Notes: generated by a model from the sequence alone, not told the origin. A stretch of DNA of 64,000 nt from Chitinophagaceae bacterium (GCA_016722465.1 JADKJC010000002.1:324501-388500), one strand, 5' to 3'; counted from the first letter of the stretch, positions 1-10,290 are shown. Translations and numbers: made by a program.

Positions 1-3000
1 CATTGTTATTGGTATAAGTGATCACGCTTGTTCCGGCTGCAACACCTGTTACCACTCCTGAAGAATTCACGGTGGCAACAGCAGGAGTAGCAGAAACCCA
101 TGGAGTGGAAGCTGCCGGGGTGCCCGATCCTGTTAGTGCTGATGTTAATCCTATACAAACATTCAGGTTACCGGATATTGTTGGCAAAGGATTGATCACA
201 AAATTAGCTGCGGTCCGGCAACCCGGGGCAGCAGCGCACTCTGCATAAAAAGTTGTTGTACCTGCTGCATTGGTATTGGGCAAACCTGAGCCTGCAACAC
301 CAACGGGATTGAAAGGCGAGCCATTACCTATCAAAGATCCACCTGATGACACCGTGTACCAATTTAACGAACCAGGTGTTGTATAAGAAATCGTGATGGT
401 TATATAGTCAACACTGGCATCCCTGTTATTTCCATTAGAAGATTGCACAACAAGAGACGCTCCGAAATTATTGGCATTTACCTGGGCCGGGGTAAGTGTT
501 GTACCCCACAGGTCGCTTGCAGTGCCATAGTTGGCAGGAGTTTCGGTGGTAGGCCAGAAGCCGGCAAGAGCCCGGTTACTTCCTGTAGTAGTACCCCCAA
601 CAACAAGCAGTACCGAATTATCAGTAAATGTATTGGTATTCTCTCCAAAGCGCCCAATAGTAACCTGTACACCTGTTATTGTGGCACCAGCTGGTATTGC
701 AAAACCAAAGTTCGTGGCAATTAACCCTTCAGAAAGATCGCCATTATCGAGGTTGTTTGCTAATGCATAAGAATTATTGTTTGAGACGATATTACCTGGA
801 TTTGACCATGCTATATCTGGCCCTCCACTCGTGGCCCCCGTTCCGGCGTAATTAGGACCTGCAGTACCGGGGATGCCGGCAGCGCAAGCTGCTGCTGAAG
901 TTAATGATCCAGCACCGCCCTGGCATATGGTAACACCAGTTGCTGCAGGAAGCGCATTTACAAGAATTGTTTTATTGGCTGACGTTGTTCCGCAGGAGCC
1001 GCCACTGGTAGTTAAGGTTAATGTTGCTGTTCCGCTAAATGCTCCCGGTGGGGTCCATGTTGCATTTAATGTTGTTGCATTTGGGTTAAATGTTCCACCT
1101 GCCGGCGTGGACCATGTGCCACCTGTTGCACCGCCGCCCACAGATCCACCCAATGCTGCGGATGTACCGCCCTGGCAAATCGCCGCCATTGCAGCTCCGG
1201 GATTTACTGTTGGGCCGGGATTTACAACAATTGTTTTACTGGTGAATGTGGTTCCGCAGGAACCGCCACTCGATGTTAATGTCAATGTAGCCGTACCGCT
1301 ATATGCTCCCGGAGGAGTCCATGTTGCATTTAAGTTAGTTGCGCCGGGGTTAAATGTTCCACCTGCAGGCGTTGACCATGTACCACCTGTAGCACCTCCT
1401 CCAACAGATCCACCCAATGCAGCTGATGTTCCACCCTGGCAAATAGCTGCCATTGCTCCTCCTGCATTTACGGTTGGATTTGGATTTACAACAATTGTTT
1501 TACTGGTGAATACAGTTCCGCAGGAACCACCGCTTGTTGTTAAAGTTAAAGTGACAGGTGTGCCTGATGATGCTGATGCCGTATAGGTAGCTGTATTAGG
1601 TGTACCCCCTCCGTTATTAGTAAAGCTACCGCCAGCGCCGCCATCCGACCATATTGCGGATGTTGCACCGCCACCAAATGAGCCACCCAATGTGACTGAT
1701 GTTCCGCCCTGGCATATTGCTGCCATTGCGCCACCTGCATTCACGGTTGGATTGGGATTTACAACGATCGTTTTACTGGTGAATGTTGTTCCGCAGGAAC
1801 CGCCACTGGTGGTTAAGGTTAATGTGATGGGTGAAGTTGAGTTTGCTGCCGCTGTGAAAGTGGCAGTACCCGGTGTGCTACCCGTATTATTTGTAAAAGT
1901 TCCGCTTGGTGCAGACCATACTGCTGATGTTGCACCGCCACCAAATGAACCTCCCAATGCAGCTGATGTTCCGCCCTGGCATATTGCTGCCATTGCGCCG
2001 CCTGCATTTACGGTTGGATTTGGATTTACAACAATTGTTTTACTGGTGAATACAGTTCCGCAGGAACCACCGCTTGTTGTTAAAGTTAAAGTGACAGGTG
2101 TGCCTGATGATGCTGATGCAGTATAGGTTGCCGTGTTAGGTGTGCCTCCACCGTTATTGGTAAAGCTACCGCCAGCGCCGCCATCCGACCATACTGCTGA
2201 TGTTGCACCGCCACCAAATGAACCTCCCAATGCGGCTGATGTTCCGCCCTGACATATCGCTGCCATTGCACCACCGGCATTTACGGTTGGGTTGGGATTT
2301 ACAACGATTGTTTTGCTATCAGAAGTAAGTCCGCAGGAACCACCGCTTGTTGTTAAGGTTAAAGTGACAGGTGTGCCTGATGATGCTGATGCAGTATAGG
2401 TTGCCGTGTTAGGTGTACCTCCTCCGTTATTGGTAAAGCTACCGCCAGCGCCGCCATCCGACCATACTGCGGATGTTGCACCGCCACCAAATGAACCACC
2501 CAATGCGGCTGATGTTCCGCCTGGCATATCGCTGCCATTGCTCCACCGGCATTTACGGTTGGATTTGGATTTACAACAATTGTTTTACTGGTGAATACAG
2601 TTCCGCAGGAACCACCGCTTGTTGTTAAAGTTAAAGTGACAGGTGTGCCTGATGATGCTGATGCAGTATAGGTTGCCGTGTTAGGTGTACCTCCTCCGTT
2701 ATTGGTAAAGCTACCGCCAGCGCCGCCATCCGACCATATTGCGGATGTTGCACCGCCACCAAATGAGCCACCCAATGCGGCTGATGTTCCCCCCTGGCAT
2801 ATCGCCGCCATTGCGCCGCCTGCATTTACAGTTGGGTTAGGGTTGATCGTCACATTTGTAGATCCTGCTGCACTGGTACAGCCATTCTCTGTTACGGTTA
2901 CATTATAAGTTCCTGCATCCGCTAAACTCACTCCGGCTACAGTCGGGTTTTGAGCCGAAGAGCTAAAACTATTGGGACCGGTCCAGCTATAAATGGCTCC

Positions 3001-4326
3001 GGAAACAAACTGAGTATTAAGGTTTAATGTTGAACCAACACACAACGGGCCATCATTACCCGCCGTTGGTGTTGCTGGTATGGAATTCACCACAACCGTT
3101 GTTGCACCTGATGAACTCGTACAACCATTTTCGGTAACTGTAACATTGTACGTTCCGGCATCGGCTAAACCAACTCCTGCTAAACTGGGATTCTGAACCG
3201 ATGAACTGAAACTATTTGGACCACTCCAGCTATATGTTGCACCTGAAACAAATGCCGTATTTAAATTTAATGTTGAACCAACACACAATGGGCCATCATT
3301 ACCCGCCGCTGGTGTTGCTGGTATGGAATTCACCACAACTGTTGTTGAACCTAATGAACTCGTACAACCATTTTCGGTAACTGTAACATTGTACGTTCCG
3401 GCATCGGCTAAACCAACTCCTGCTAAACTGGGATTCTGAGCTGATGAACTGAAACCATTTGGACCGGTCCAGCTATATGTTGCACCCGAAACAAATGCCG
3501 TATTTAAATTTAATGTTGAACCAACACACAATGGGCCATCATTACCGGCCGTTGGTGTTGCTGGTATTGTATTTACGCTTAGCGTAATATCAGTTGCAAA
3601 TGTTGCTGAACAATTAGGGCTGTTATTAGTATTTGTGATGCCAGTTATTTCTAATATTTGTCCATTATTGGCTGCACTAAGAACAACAGAAGTAAAGCTG
3701 CTATTTCCAGTTCCATCAGAGGTAACACCTGTTGTAGTTTGCGCTGGTCCGCCATTTATGGTATAAGAAATATCGAAAGTGCTGCTAGCCAATAAGCCTG
3801 TTAAATTAATAACAGCTCCCGATCCTTCACAAACAGGAGCCAACTGACTTCCCCCTGACAATGTCGGTAATGCATTGATGGTTAAAACAACGGTATCACT
3901 AAAGCCATCGCAGGAAGTACTGCCACTAACTACTCTTCGAAAGTAATAAGTACCGGGAACATTATAATAATCAGAACTGATCGTCCATTCATCATTATTA
4001 ATGTCGGAGGATACTGTCGTATATGGTCCAGCTGAATTGGAAGCTACCTCCCAGCTATAAGTTGGCGTACCTGCAGGATCATCCCCATCGATGGTAGTAC
4101 CAATGGTTCCTGCACATATTGATAAAACATTAATAGTTGTATCTGTATTAAAGCCAATATTATTATCATGGCAGGGTTGCGCAAATAAGGGGCTGCTGAT
4201 TGCAGAAACAAAAAAAAGAATCACCAATGCGGTCAAAGTATTCCCGCCGGCAACTGGTAATTTTTTAAGGTAATTTTTTTTAGCAATCTGCTCTTTTGCA
4301 AAAACCAGATTCGTAAAAATTTTCAT
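1..4326 (-). CDS. Giant secreted repeat (adhesin-like) protein, partial and frameshifted
   Basis: The gene starts at 4326 with a Sec signal peptide (cleavage probably after LFA, about residue 49) and runs off the left edge, so its C-terminus, where a type IX sorting domain would be expected, is not visible. Order of domains: an N-terminal Ig-like region, three 81-residue Ig-like repeats (about 2850-3580), eight copies of an ~91-residue glycine/threonine-rich repeat (about 915-2850), a beta-sandwich-like region, and a BIG2-like Ig domain near the left edge (ATPAVATVNSSGVVTG). One C is missing at about 2517-2521 compared with the other repeats. This shifts the frame and gives a stop at 2359. 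The correct frame is open from there to base 1 in the stretches I read codon by codon (about 2-1200). Probably a surface adhesin; the substrate is unknown. Flagellar or enzymatic roles are not indicated. Confidence 0.8.
915..2850 (-). repeat. Eight tandem ~273-bp coding repeats
   Basis: The marker string ccgccctggc or a close variant recurs at about 915, 1167, 1431, 1704, 1971, 2244, 2517 and 2789, giving spacings of 252, 264, 273, 267, 273, 273 and 272 bases. Each unit encodes about 84-91 residues, beginning near NPNPTVNAGG and carrying an AICQGG motif, a SDGGAGGSFTNNGG segment and a SCG motif. There is thus one cysteine pair per unit. Neighbouring units are very similar at DNA level, which suggests recent duplication or recombination. 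The 272-base spacing marks the frameshift. Confidence 0.9.
2850..3580 (-). repeat. Three tandem 243-bp Ig-like repeats
   Basis: The string tgaaccaacacac recurs at 3031, 3274 and 3517, exactly 243 bases apart, so each unit is 81 residues. Every unit has IPATP, GNDGPLCVGSTLNLNT, a YSW(T/S)GPN core and a DAGTYNVTVTENGC end, the pattern of Ig-like/PKD-type modules in Bacteroidota surface proteins. This family is distinct from the 91-residue repeats that follow in the same protein. Confidence 0.88.
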
Positions 4327-4895
4327 AATAGCCGATTAAGTGATAAAGAAAATTATCATTGACTATTGAATTTTTTAAACGTCTTATGCTAAGGATGATG
4401 GACCACAATAATGGCCTCGGTTAAATACGGATATTGAAACTTACTATTTACTTGGGGAGGTTGTTACACATAGAGGATCAAGGATTACAATTCGAAGATA
4501 AGGAGAAATAACACTTAGTTCCTATTTTCCATTGAGATAAAAGAAAAAAAATCAGGCCCCCAGGTATAACATACTGAAAATCAACAAAAATGAAAAATTG
4601 GAGTAATAGCAAGACTTATTAAATGGTACCCAGCAAAATTGTTTATTTCCTTAATCCAAATCAGTTAGGCAACAGGTAACAGCAGTATTCACAAAAGAAA
4701 ATGATTAAGCTACATAAAAATAACCAAGCATATAGCAGAAAACAATGACAGAAGTGCAACTGATCTCCTCCAACATTTACAGGTATCCCCAAAATATGCA
4801 TCGCAACATGACCAACGCCATCTTTGATTCTGACATTGCTCATTCTTTTAAAATACATTCTCCCCTATTTTGTCTGAAAAACGGTCATGTAAATA
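4327..4895. other. Intergenic region between divergent genes, no gene seen
   Basis: This 569-base AT-rich stretch separates the start of the repeat protein from the start of the ATP-grasp gene, so it must hold two divergent promoters. I see no clear TAnnTTTG element, no RNA gene and no convincing coding region. A 65-codon minus-strand frame at 4661-4858 is Cys- and aromatic-rich but resembles random AT-rich translation. Confidence 0.5.
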
Positions 4896-6430
4896 ATGAA
4901 TGATACTAGTGTTGATATCAGCTCCCGGGATGCAGAAATAGACAAGCAATTTTCTATGCTTCAACAGCTATTCAGCATTAACTACAAACATATTTTTTCT
5001 AATGACCTGGCAGAAAAAACCGTTATCATCATACCCAGTCTTACACTTGACGAGGAAATGCTGAGAACGATAAAAGGGGTAACGCATTATGAAGAAAGAA
5101 TGCTTTGTATGCTGATGTTGCTTCGTATGCCCAAAACCGAACTGATCTATATTTCAAGTGTACCCATCGACAATACCATCATCGATTATTATCTTCATTT
5201 ACTCCCGGGCATAACAGGCTACCATGCCCTGCAGCGCCTTACTTTATTAAGCTGTTATGATGCATCACGATCATCACTTACTGAAAAAATACTGGCAAGG
5301 CCAAGATTGATCAAACGCATCCTTGAACATGTTAAAGACCCAAGGCTTGCTCATATTTCCTGCTTTAATGTTACACAGCATGAAAAAGAATTGGCACTAA
5401 AACTAAACATCCCTATTTATGGTACCGATCCGTCTTTATTGCATCTGGGTACTAAAACAGGCAGCAGGGCACTTTTCAAAAAAATTGACATCTGCACACC
5501 CAAAGGATTTGAAAACCTGCAAAACGAAGCGGATATCATTGAAGCACTCATTGGTTTAAAAAAAGACAATCCGGCGCTGAAAAAAGCAGTGATAAAAATG
5601 AATGATGGATTTTCAGGTGAAGGCAATGCCATTTTTAAATACAACGACATTGACATTTCCGAGAAGGATATAACAGCCTTAATAAAATATGAATTGCGTA
5701 ACAACCTGAGAATAGTAGCGCAAAACATAAATTATCATCAATTCATGGAAAAATTTGAAAAGATGGGGGTATTGTTGAGGAATTTATATATGGTGAAAGC
5801 AAACGCTCTCCTTCTGTTCAATGCCGTATCAATCCGGCAGGAGAAGTCGATATCATTTCAACACATGACCAGGTACTGGGAGGAGAAGGAGAGCAGATAT
5901 TTTTAGGAGCAACCTTCCCGGCACAAAGGGAATATTGCCGGGAAATCGGTTTCCTGAGTAAATTAATTGCTGAAGAACTGATGAAAAAAGGAGTGCTTGG
6001 CAGGTTTGGCATTGATTTTCTTACTGTAAAAAAAGGAGATGACTGGCAACATTATGCCATCGAGATCAACCTTAGAAAAGGTGGCACCACACACCCGTTT
6101 TTAATGCTTCAGTTTCTTACTGCCGGTGAATATGATTGGGAAGAAGGTATTTACAAAATGCCTAACGGAGAAAGCCGCTGTTATTTTGCAACAGATAATT
6201 TATACGATGACAGGTACAAGGGTCTCACCCCAATCGACCTGATCAATATTTCCATTTGCAACAAACTGATGTACGATGGTGTAAAACAATGTGGCGTAAT
6301 GTTTCACATGATCGGGGCACTATCACAGTACGGCAAATTAGGGCTGGTATGCATTGCTCAAAATATTGAAGAAGCGAAAGCATATTATCTTAAAACAGTG
6401 GAAGTGCTGAACAATGAATGCCCAATATAA
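4896..6430 (+). CDS. ATP-grasp carboxylate-amine ligase, PGM1-like, frameshifted
   Basis: Two frames, 4896-5906 and one whose tail starts at 5981, form one ATP-grasp enzyme of about 511 residues. Family knowledge: PGM1-type ligases join a carboxylate to an amine using ATP through an acyl-phosphate. Supporting residues are an ATP-grasp-like AVIKMNDGFSGEGNA segment (about residues 228-242), IDFLTVKKG, and the metal-binding EINLRKGGTTHP motif in the second half. At about 5764-5768 a run of five G breaks the frame; six G would restore MGGIVEEFIYGE and a continuous downstream frame. No precursor peptide or tailoring gene sits beside it, so the substrate is unknown. Assignment to PGM1-like ligases is by memory of the family and moderately sure. 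Confidence 0.75.
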
Positions 6431-6476
6431 AATCTGCTGCAATTGAGAACCTGTTTGCTTGAATACAAACGTTTAT

Positions 6477-7193
6477 TTAAATAGCCTGGTGATTAAATGG
6501 CTGTAACACCATTTCGCTTACCACTCCACTAGCCGGTTGCTGACATAAAAACCAGATTGCTTTTGCAGCTTCTTCGGTGTTGATCATTTTTTCACGTTGT
6601 ACCTTCAGGTCAATGTTATCCCAAAAAGGAGAATCGGTGCCGCCTAAAAAAAGATTGGTGATACGGATATCAGTTCTTTTCAATTCCTCCCTTACACTTT
6701 GCATCATTCCTACCAATCCATATTTACTGGCGCTGTAAGCTGCAGCTCCCGCCATTGGCACTTTACCAAGCACTCCGGGTATATTTATTATGAGGCCTTT
6801 CTTTGCGTCCTTCATTGCAGGTAAAAATGATTTGAGCAACAGGAATGGTGCATACAGATTATAATTCAACGATCTTAAAAAGTCGGTCCCGGAAAGGGCA
6901 TCCATGGATTGGATGATGCCAATGCCTGCAGCATTCACCAACACATCAATTGTTGGCAACTGGCTGAAATATTTTTCTTTCAGTTCATTTACTGATGCCG
7001 GTTGAGAAATATCCAATACAAAAGTTCTTTCGGCAGGAACATTGCAGGAAGCAGCAACAACAGACAGTTTTTCTGAATTTCTTCCGGTTAAAAATAGATT
7101 GGCCCCGCTACCGGACAATAACCTGGCGGTATTGCTACCAATGCCACCCGTTGCTCCAACAAGCAGTATATTTTTATCTTTTAACGTCTCCAT
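6477..7193 (-). CDS. Short-chain dehydrogenase/reductase
   Basis: A 238-residue NAD(P)-dependent oxidoreductase of the classical SDR family. The N-terminal Rossmann motif is GATGGIGS, NAAG follows around residue 88, and the catalytic YSASK motif (Tyr and Lys) is near residue 152. Upstream in-frame starts exist at 7214 (TTG) and 7208 (ATG), but ATG at 7193 gives the usual METLKDKNILL start directly before the first beta-strand. It is divergent from the TIGR03643 gene with about 60 bases between. The substrate cannot be inferred. Confidence 0.85.
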   Translation of the reverse strand: METLKDKNILLVGATGGIGSNTARLLSGSGANLFLTGRNSEKLSVVAASCNVPAERTFVLDISQPASVNELKEKYFSQLPTIDVLVNAAGIGIIQSMDALSGTDFLRSLNYNLYAPFLLLKSFLPAMKDAKKGLIINIPGVLGKVPMAGAAAYSASKYGLVGMMQSVREELKRTDIRITNLFLGGTDSPFWDNIDLKVQREKMINTEEAAKAIWFLCQQPASGVVSEMVLQPFNHQAI

Positions 7194-7256
7194 AAATAAG
7201 CTTTGCATCCCCAAACAAATGCACCAACCTTTTGTTTATGGAAAATATAAATTTAA

Positions 7257-7538
7257 ATGGCGGCAATACCACATACTGAAAAAGATGTTGACCGTATCAT
7301 TGAAATGGCATGGGAAGACCACACAAGTTTTGAAGCCATTGAACTGCAGTTTGGTTTAAAGCAGCAGGATATGATCAAATTAATGAGGAGGGAAATGACA
7401 TTATCCGGCTTTAAGCTATGGCGTGCAAGAACAGAGGGCAGCAACACCAAACATGCGGCATTACGAATTGATGTTGCTGACAGGTTTAAATGCAGCAGGC
7501 AACGAATTGCATCGATGAATAAAATCGCAACACGTTAA
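7257..7538 (+). CDS. TIGR03643/DUF2805 family small protein
   Basis: A 93-residue protein matching the TIGR03643 (DUF2805) family by its WEDHTSFEAIELQFGL and MRREMTLSGFKLWR segments and Arg/Lys-rich tail. The family is small, widespread and of unknown function. The first half reads like a helix-turn-helix, so nucleic-acid binding is possible but unproven. It lies alone between a divergent SDR and the thioesterase gene. Length is typical. Confidence 0.85.
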   Translation: MAAIPHTEKDVDRIIEMAWEDHTSFEAIELQFGLKQQDMIKLMRREMTLSGFKLWRARTEGSNTKHAALRIDVADRFKCSRQRIASMNKIATR

Positions 7539-7671
7539 TTGCAGGAGAACAAAAAGATCATGAAAGAGGTGCTGATGAAAGGATTGTGACACAACGATGT
7601 TGCCATAAAAAACCAATGCTGGTATCAAAACAATTAACTCAAATAGCTTTTTAAACAAAAGACAACACAAC

Positions 7672-7679
7672 TATCTTTG
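7672..7679 (+). promoter_or_regulatory. Bacteroidota -7 element TATCTTTG
   Basis: TATCTTTG matches the Bacteroidota TAnnTTTG promoter element and lies 15 bases before the thioesterase ATG at 7694. This predicts a very short leader. Confidence 0.65.
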
Positions 7680-7693
7680 CTCAAAATTTTATT

Positions 7694-8209
7694 ATGGACA
7701 TGGAAGGAAAAAAAGCCAGCGAAAGTTTTGTGATCATGAATGAACTGGTTTTACCCAATGATACCAATGTATTTGGCAACCTGATGGGTGGCCGACTTAT
7801 GTACTGGATGGACATAGCAGCAGGTATTTCTGCCAGCAGGCATTGTAATGCTCCCTGCATGACAGCATCTGTTGACAATCTTTCTTTTAAAAACCCCATC
7901 AAACTAGGCAATGTAGTGCATATTGAAGCACAGGTTACCAGGGCTTTTAATACGTCGATGGAGATACATATTAAAGTGTGGGGTGAAGACAGCCTGCACC
8001 AGTACCGCTATGAAAGCAATGAAGCTTATTTTACTTTTGTGGCGCTTGACCCCAACCGAAAGCCACGTCCGGTGCCTGCAGTAATTCCGGAAAACGAGGC
8101 TGAACAAAGATTATACGAAGGGGCTTTAAGAAGAAGACAGTTGAGATTGATTTTGGGCGGTAAAATGAAACCGGAAGATGCCGATGAATTAAAGGCATTG
8201 TTTGTATAA
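7694..8209 (+). CDS. Acyl-CoA thioesterase, hotdog fold
   Basis: A 171-residue hotdog-fold thioesterase of the YciA/BACH type, which hydrolyses acyl-CoA to free acid and CoA in the cytoplasm. The key stretch NDTNVFGNLMGGRLMYWMD (residues about 19-38) carries the family Asn/Asp and Gly residues before the central helix. It is followed by ASVDNLSFKNPIKLGN. The C-terminal 40 residues form a charged helical tail common in this subgroup. It is monocistronic, ends two bases before the convergent lipoprotein gene, and has a TATCTTTG promoter just upstream. Start chosen at the first ATG after that promoter. Confidence 0.9.
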   Translation: MDMEGKKASESFVIMNELVLPNDTNVFGNLMGGRLMYWMDIAAGISASRHCNAPCMTASVDNLSFKNPIKLGNVVHIEAQVTRAFNTSMEIHIKVWGEDSLHQYRYESNEAYFTFVALDPNRKPRPVPAVIPENEAEQRLYEGALRRRQLRLILGGKMKPEDADELKALFV

Positions 8210-8211
8210 CC

Positions 8212-9327
8212 TCAATCCGCTTTTTTTCTTTGCATCCAGCCAAGCCATGTGTTATAAGCAGGCCGCAGGTTGTTATTTTCATCTGTTAAGCCAGTGTCTT
8301 CCCATAAACCAAACAGGTCCTGGTACAAACCCAAACTGCGGAGTGTACTGTTGCCAGCATCATAATCTTTATTGCAAAACCAGATGATGAATTTGCCTGT
8401 TCGTTCATTGGTAAGCTCCACTATCTTTTGCAGGTAAGCATTCTGCCATTGTGCCGTCCCCTGCTTATTAAGATTGAATGAAGATATAACCAATGACTCT
8501 GCGATATAACCGGTTTCAGCAAAACAAAATGGCTTGCCACTATCCAAATTGATAAATTTTGTAAAAAAATCTGCCGGGAATAATGCCGGATCTGTATTGC
8601 CTGCAGCAGATGAACTTACGTGTGTATATGGATAAGCACTCAGTGCAATATAATCGGTATAAGGCAGCAGCTGTGATGCAAGACTGAGTGACTGCGGCAA
8701 TTCTGTCACCATAAAACTAACCATAATGGGCGTGTTGGGCAAAGCTGCTTTCAGCCTTGTAAATACCTGGCTTAAAAAATCTTTGTATAATACAAATTCA
8801 GCTGTATCCCAGGATGCCTCATTGCTTTCAACACCATAGTTGATATAAGCAGGATGAAATGCGTTGGCAAGGTAAATAACATAGTTAGTATAAGCGGCTA
8901 TCACTTTTGGATCATTCACCGGCAAAGACTCCCACTCATTTTTGATATTCGCCGAAATGGTTTCAGAAAACCTGGAGTAAGGTGCTTTTACTTTTCTGCT
9001 GAGGCTTAATGCGGAAGAACTAAGCAGGATCGTTTTACCGGGAGCAGTTTTGGAGACTCTTGTACTGATCTCATCCACCAGGTTTGCTGGCCAGTTTGCA
9101 TTGGCATAAGCTTCTTCGTAAGGTATGCCTTCATCAAAATGATGGGATACAATATCGCAATGGGCGTTGATGAAATCGTAAGCGTTATTTAGTTCCGTAG
9201 AAGTAAAATCTGCAGGCCAGGGTGTAACACCCATGTAAAAACTACGGGTTGATTGCTCAACACTTTGTTTTGAACAGGACAGGGATGCCGTAAGCAATAA
9301 TAATAAAACTGAACGTGTCATCAGCAA
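8212..9327 (-). CDS. TIM-barrel glycosidase-like lipoprotein, unassigned
   Basis: A 371-residue predicted lipoprotein: a hydrophobic leader ends in a lipobox (ASLSC, Cys at about residue 18), so it is probably anchored in an envelope membrane. The body reads like a clan-A-type (beta/alpha)8 glycosidase. It starts with a YMGVTPWP strand, has INYGVESNE in the middle (candidate acid/base Glu) and CFAETGY towards the C-terminus (candidate nucleophile Glu), with ALSAYPYTH and IWFCNKDYD flanking. This resembles GH53-type galactanases, but I cannot place it in a family. It stands alone, convergent with the thioesterase. Confidence 0.65.
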   Translation of the reverse strand: MLMTRSVLLLLLTASLSCSKQSVEQSTRSFYMGVTPWPADFTSTELNNAYDFINAHCDIVSHHFDEGIPYEEAYANANWPANLVDEISTRVSKTAPGKTILLSSSALSLSRKVKAPYSRFSETISANIKNEWESLPVNDPKVIAAYTNYVIYLANAFHPAYINYGVESNEASWDTAEFVLYKDFLSQVFTRLKAALPNTPIMVSFMVTELPQSLSLASQLLPYTDYIALSAYPYTHVSSSAAGNTDPALFPADFFTKFINLDSGKPFCFAETGYIAESLVISSFNLNKQGTAQWQNAYLQKIVELTNERTGKFIIWFCNKDYDAGNSTLRSLGLYQDLFGLWEDTGLTDENNNLRPAYNTWLGWMQRKKAD

Positions 9328-9400
9328 CTTATTTGTAATTAAAGTTCCTGTTTTCAGTAACCAGTGAGTGATACAAAACAGTTAAATCTTTCAAATACGT

Positions 9401-10171
9401 TTATTTATCGATCGCACTCATTAAATGATGCTTGCTTTTAAGCATGAATTTTTTGCTTTGCTCGATTGCATCCATTACCTGTTCTAAAATTTTTTCTGAA
9501 GTATCATTGTAATCAATATTGAGTGGCTCCTTAAAGGTTACTGAAAGCAAAGAACCTTTCTTTTTAAACTTCAATCCCTTTTTATTGAATGCACGCCAGA
9601 AACCGCTTATTACTACCGGTATCACAATTGGCCGGTGTTGCTTGATGATAAAAGCGGTACCTTTTCTTCCAGGTGCAAAAGGCTTGGTAGTTCCCTGCGG
9701 AAAAGTGATTACCCAATTATTTTGCAAAGCCCTTTCAATTTTTCTTGTATCACTGGGATCGAGATTACGCCTTACTTCCGTTCCATCTGCACGCCAGGTT
9801 CGCTTTACGGTGAGTGCTCCTGCAAGCGTAAATAATTTACTGATAAAACTGCTCTTCATGGTTTCTTCCGCCGCTACATATTTTACCCTGGTGAATGGCC
9901 ACAACAAATAATAAGGAACCCCCAATCCATTCTTTTTCCGCCAGCTAACGGCACAAAAAATATGAAGAAAAGTGATGACATCTGCAAAGTAAGTCTGGTG
10001 ATTGCTCACAAACAGTACATTTTTTTTAGGAAGTTTTTGCAGGTGATCCATCCCATTTATCTGCAACCTGTTTACCAAAGTAAGCCCTGGATAAGACAGT
10101 GCTCCTACCAATGCATATACAGCACCTTTTACCAGTTTTGTCTCTTTCAGTTTTTCAAAAAAAGTTGACAT
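9401..10171 (-). CDS. PlsC-like 1-acylglycerol-3-phosphate acyltransferase
   Basis: A 256-residue membrane-associated acyltransferase of the PlsC/LPLAT family, expected to transfer an acyl chain to a lysophospholipid-type acceptor. The first catalytic block is SNHQTYFAD near residue 56. Between His and Asp there are five residues rather than the canonical four. The third block is FPQGTT, where FPEGTR is usual. Hydrophobic stretches lie near the N-terminus (GAVYALVGALSYPGLTLV). The altered motifs may mark a separate Bacteroidota subfamily or a different acceptor. It is divergent from the HAD phosphatase. Confidence 0.82.
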   Translation of the reverse strand: MSTFFEKLKETKLVKGAVYALVGALSYPGLTLVNRLQINGMDHLQKLPKKNVLFVSNHQTYFADVITFLHIFCAVSWRKKNGLGVPYYLLWPFTRVKYVAAEETMKSSFISKLFTLAGALTVKRTWRADGTEVRRNLDPSDTRKIERALQNNWVITFPQGTTKPFAPGRKGTAFIIKQHRPIVIPVVISGFWRAFNKKGLKFKKKGSLLSVTFKEPLNIDYNDTSEKILEQVMDAIEQSKKFMLKSKHHLMSAIDK

Positions 10172-10277
10172 GAGAAGTTATTTTGCAGCAATCAGTAACG
10201 CAATATACAGAATACTGCTGTTTACCAAAACATCCGGTATTTTTTGAAACAGGTACCCAACAATAAAACAGAACAAA

Positions 10278-10285
10278 TATATTTG
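10278..10285 (+). promoter_or_regulatory. Bacteroidota -7 element TATATTTG
   Basis: TATATTTG ends six bases before the ATG at 10291, which would give an almost leaderless mRNA for the HAD phosphatase gene. Confidence 0.55.
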
Positions 10286-10290
10286 TATGT

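Noticed and set aside
18..2908. Long plus-strand and alternate-frame open frames over the repeat region (for example 873-1586, 1692-2126)
   Set aside because: They are shadow frames of the repeat protein on the opposite strand; their translations are Pro/Val-rich and repeat with the same period.
4661..4858. A 65-codon minus-strand frame, Cys-rich, divergent from the ATP-grasp gene, considered as a ligase substrate peptide
   Set aside because: No core-peptide-like repeat, no clear start signal, and composition is what an AT-rich spacer gives by chance.
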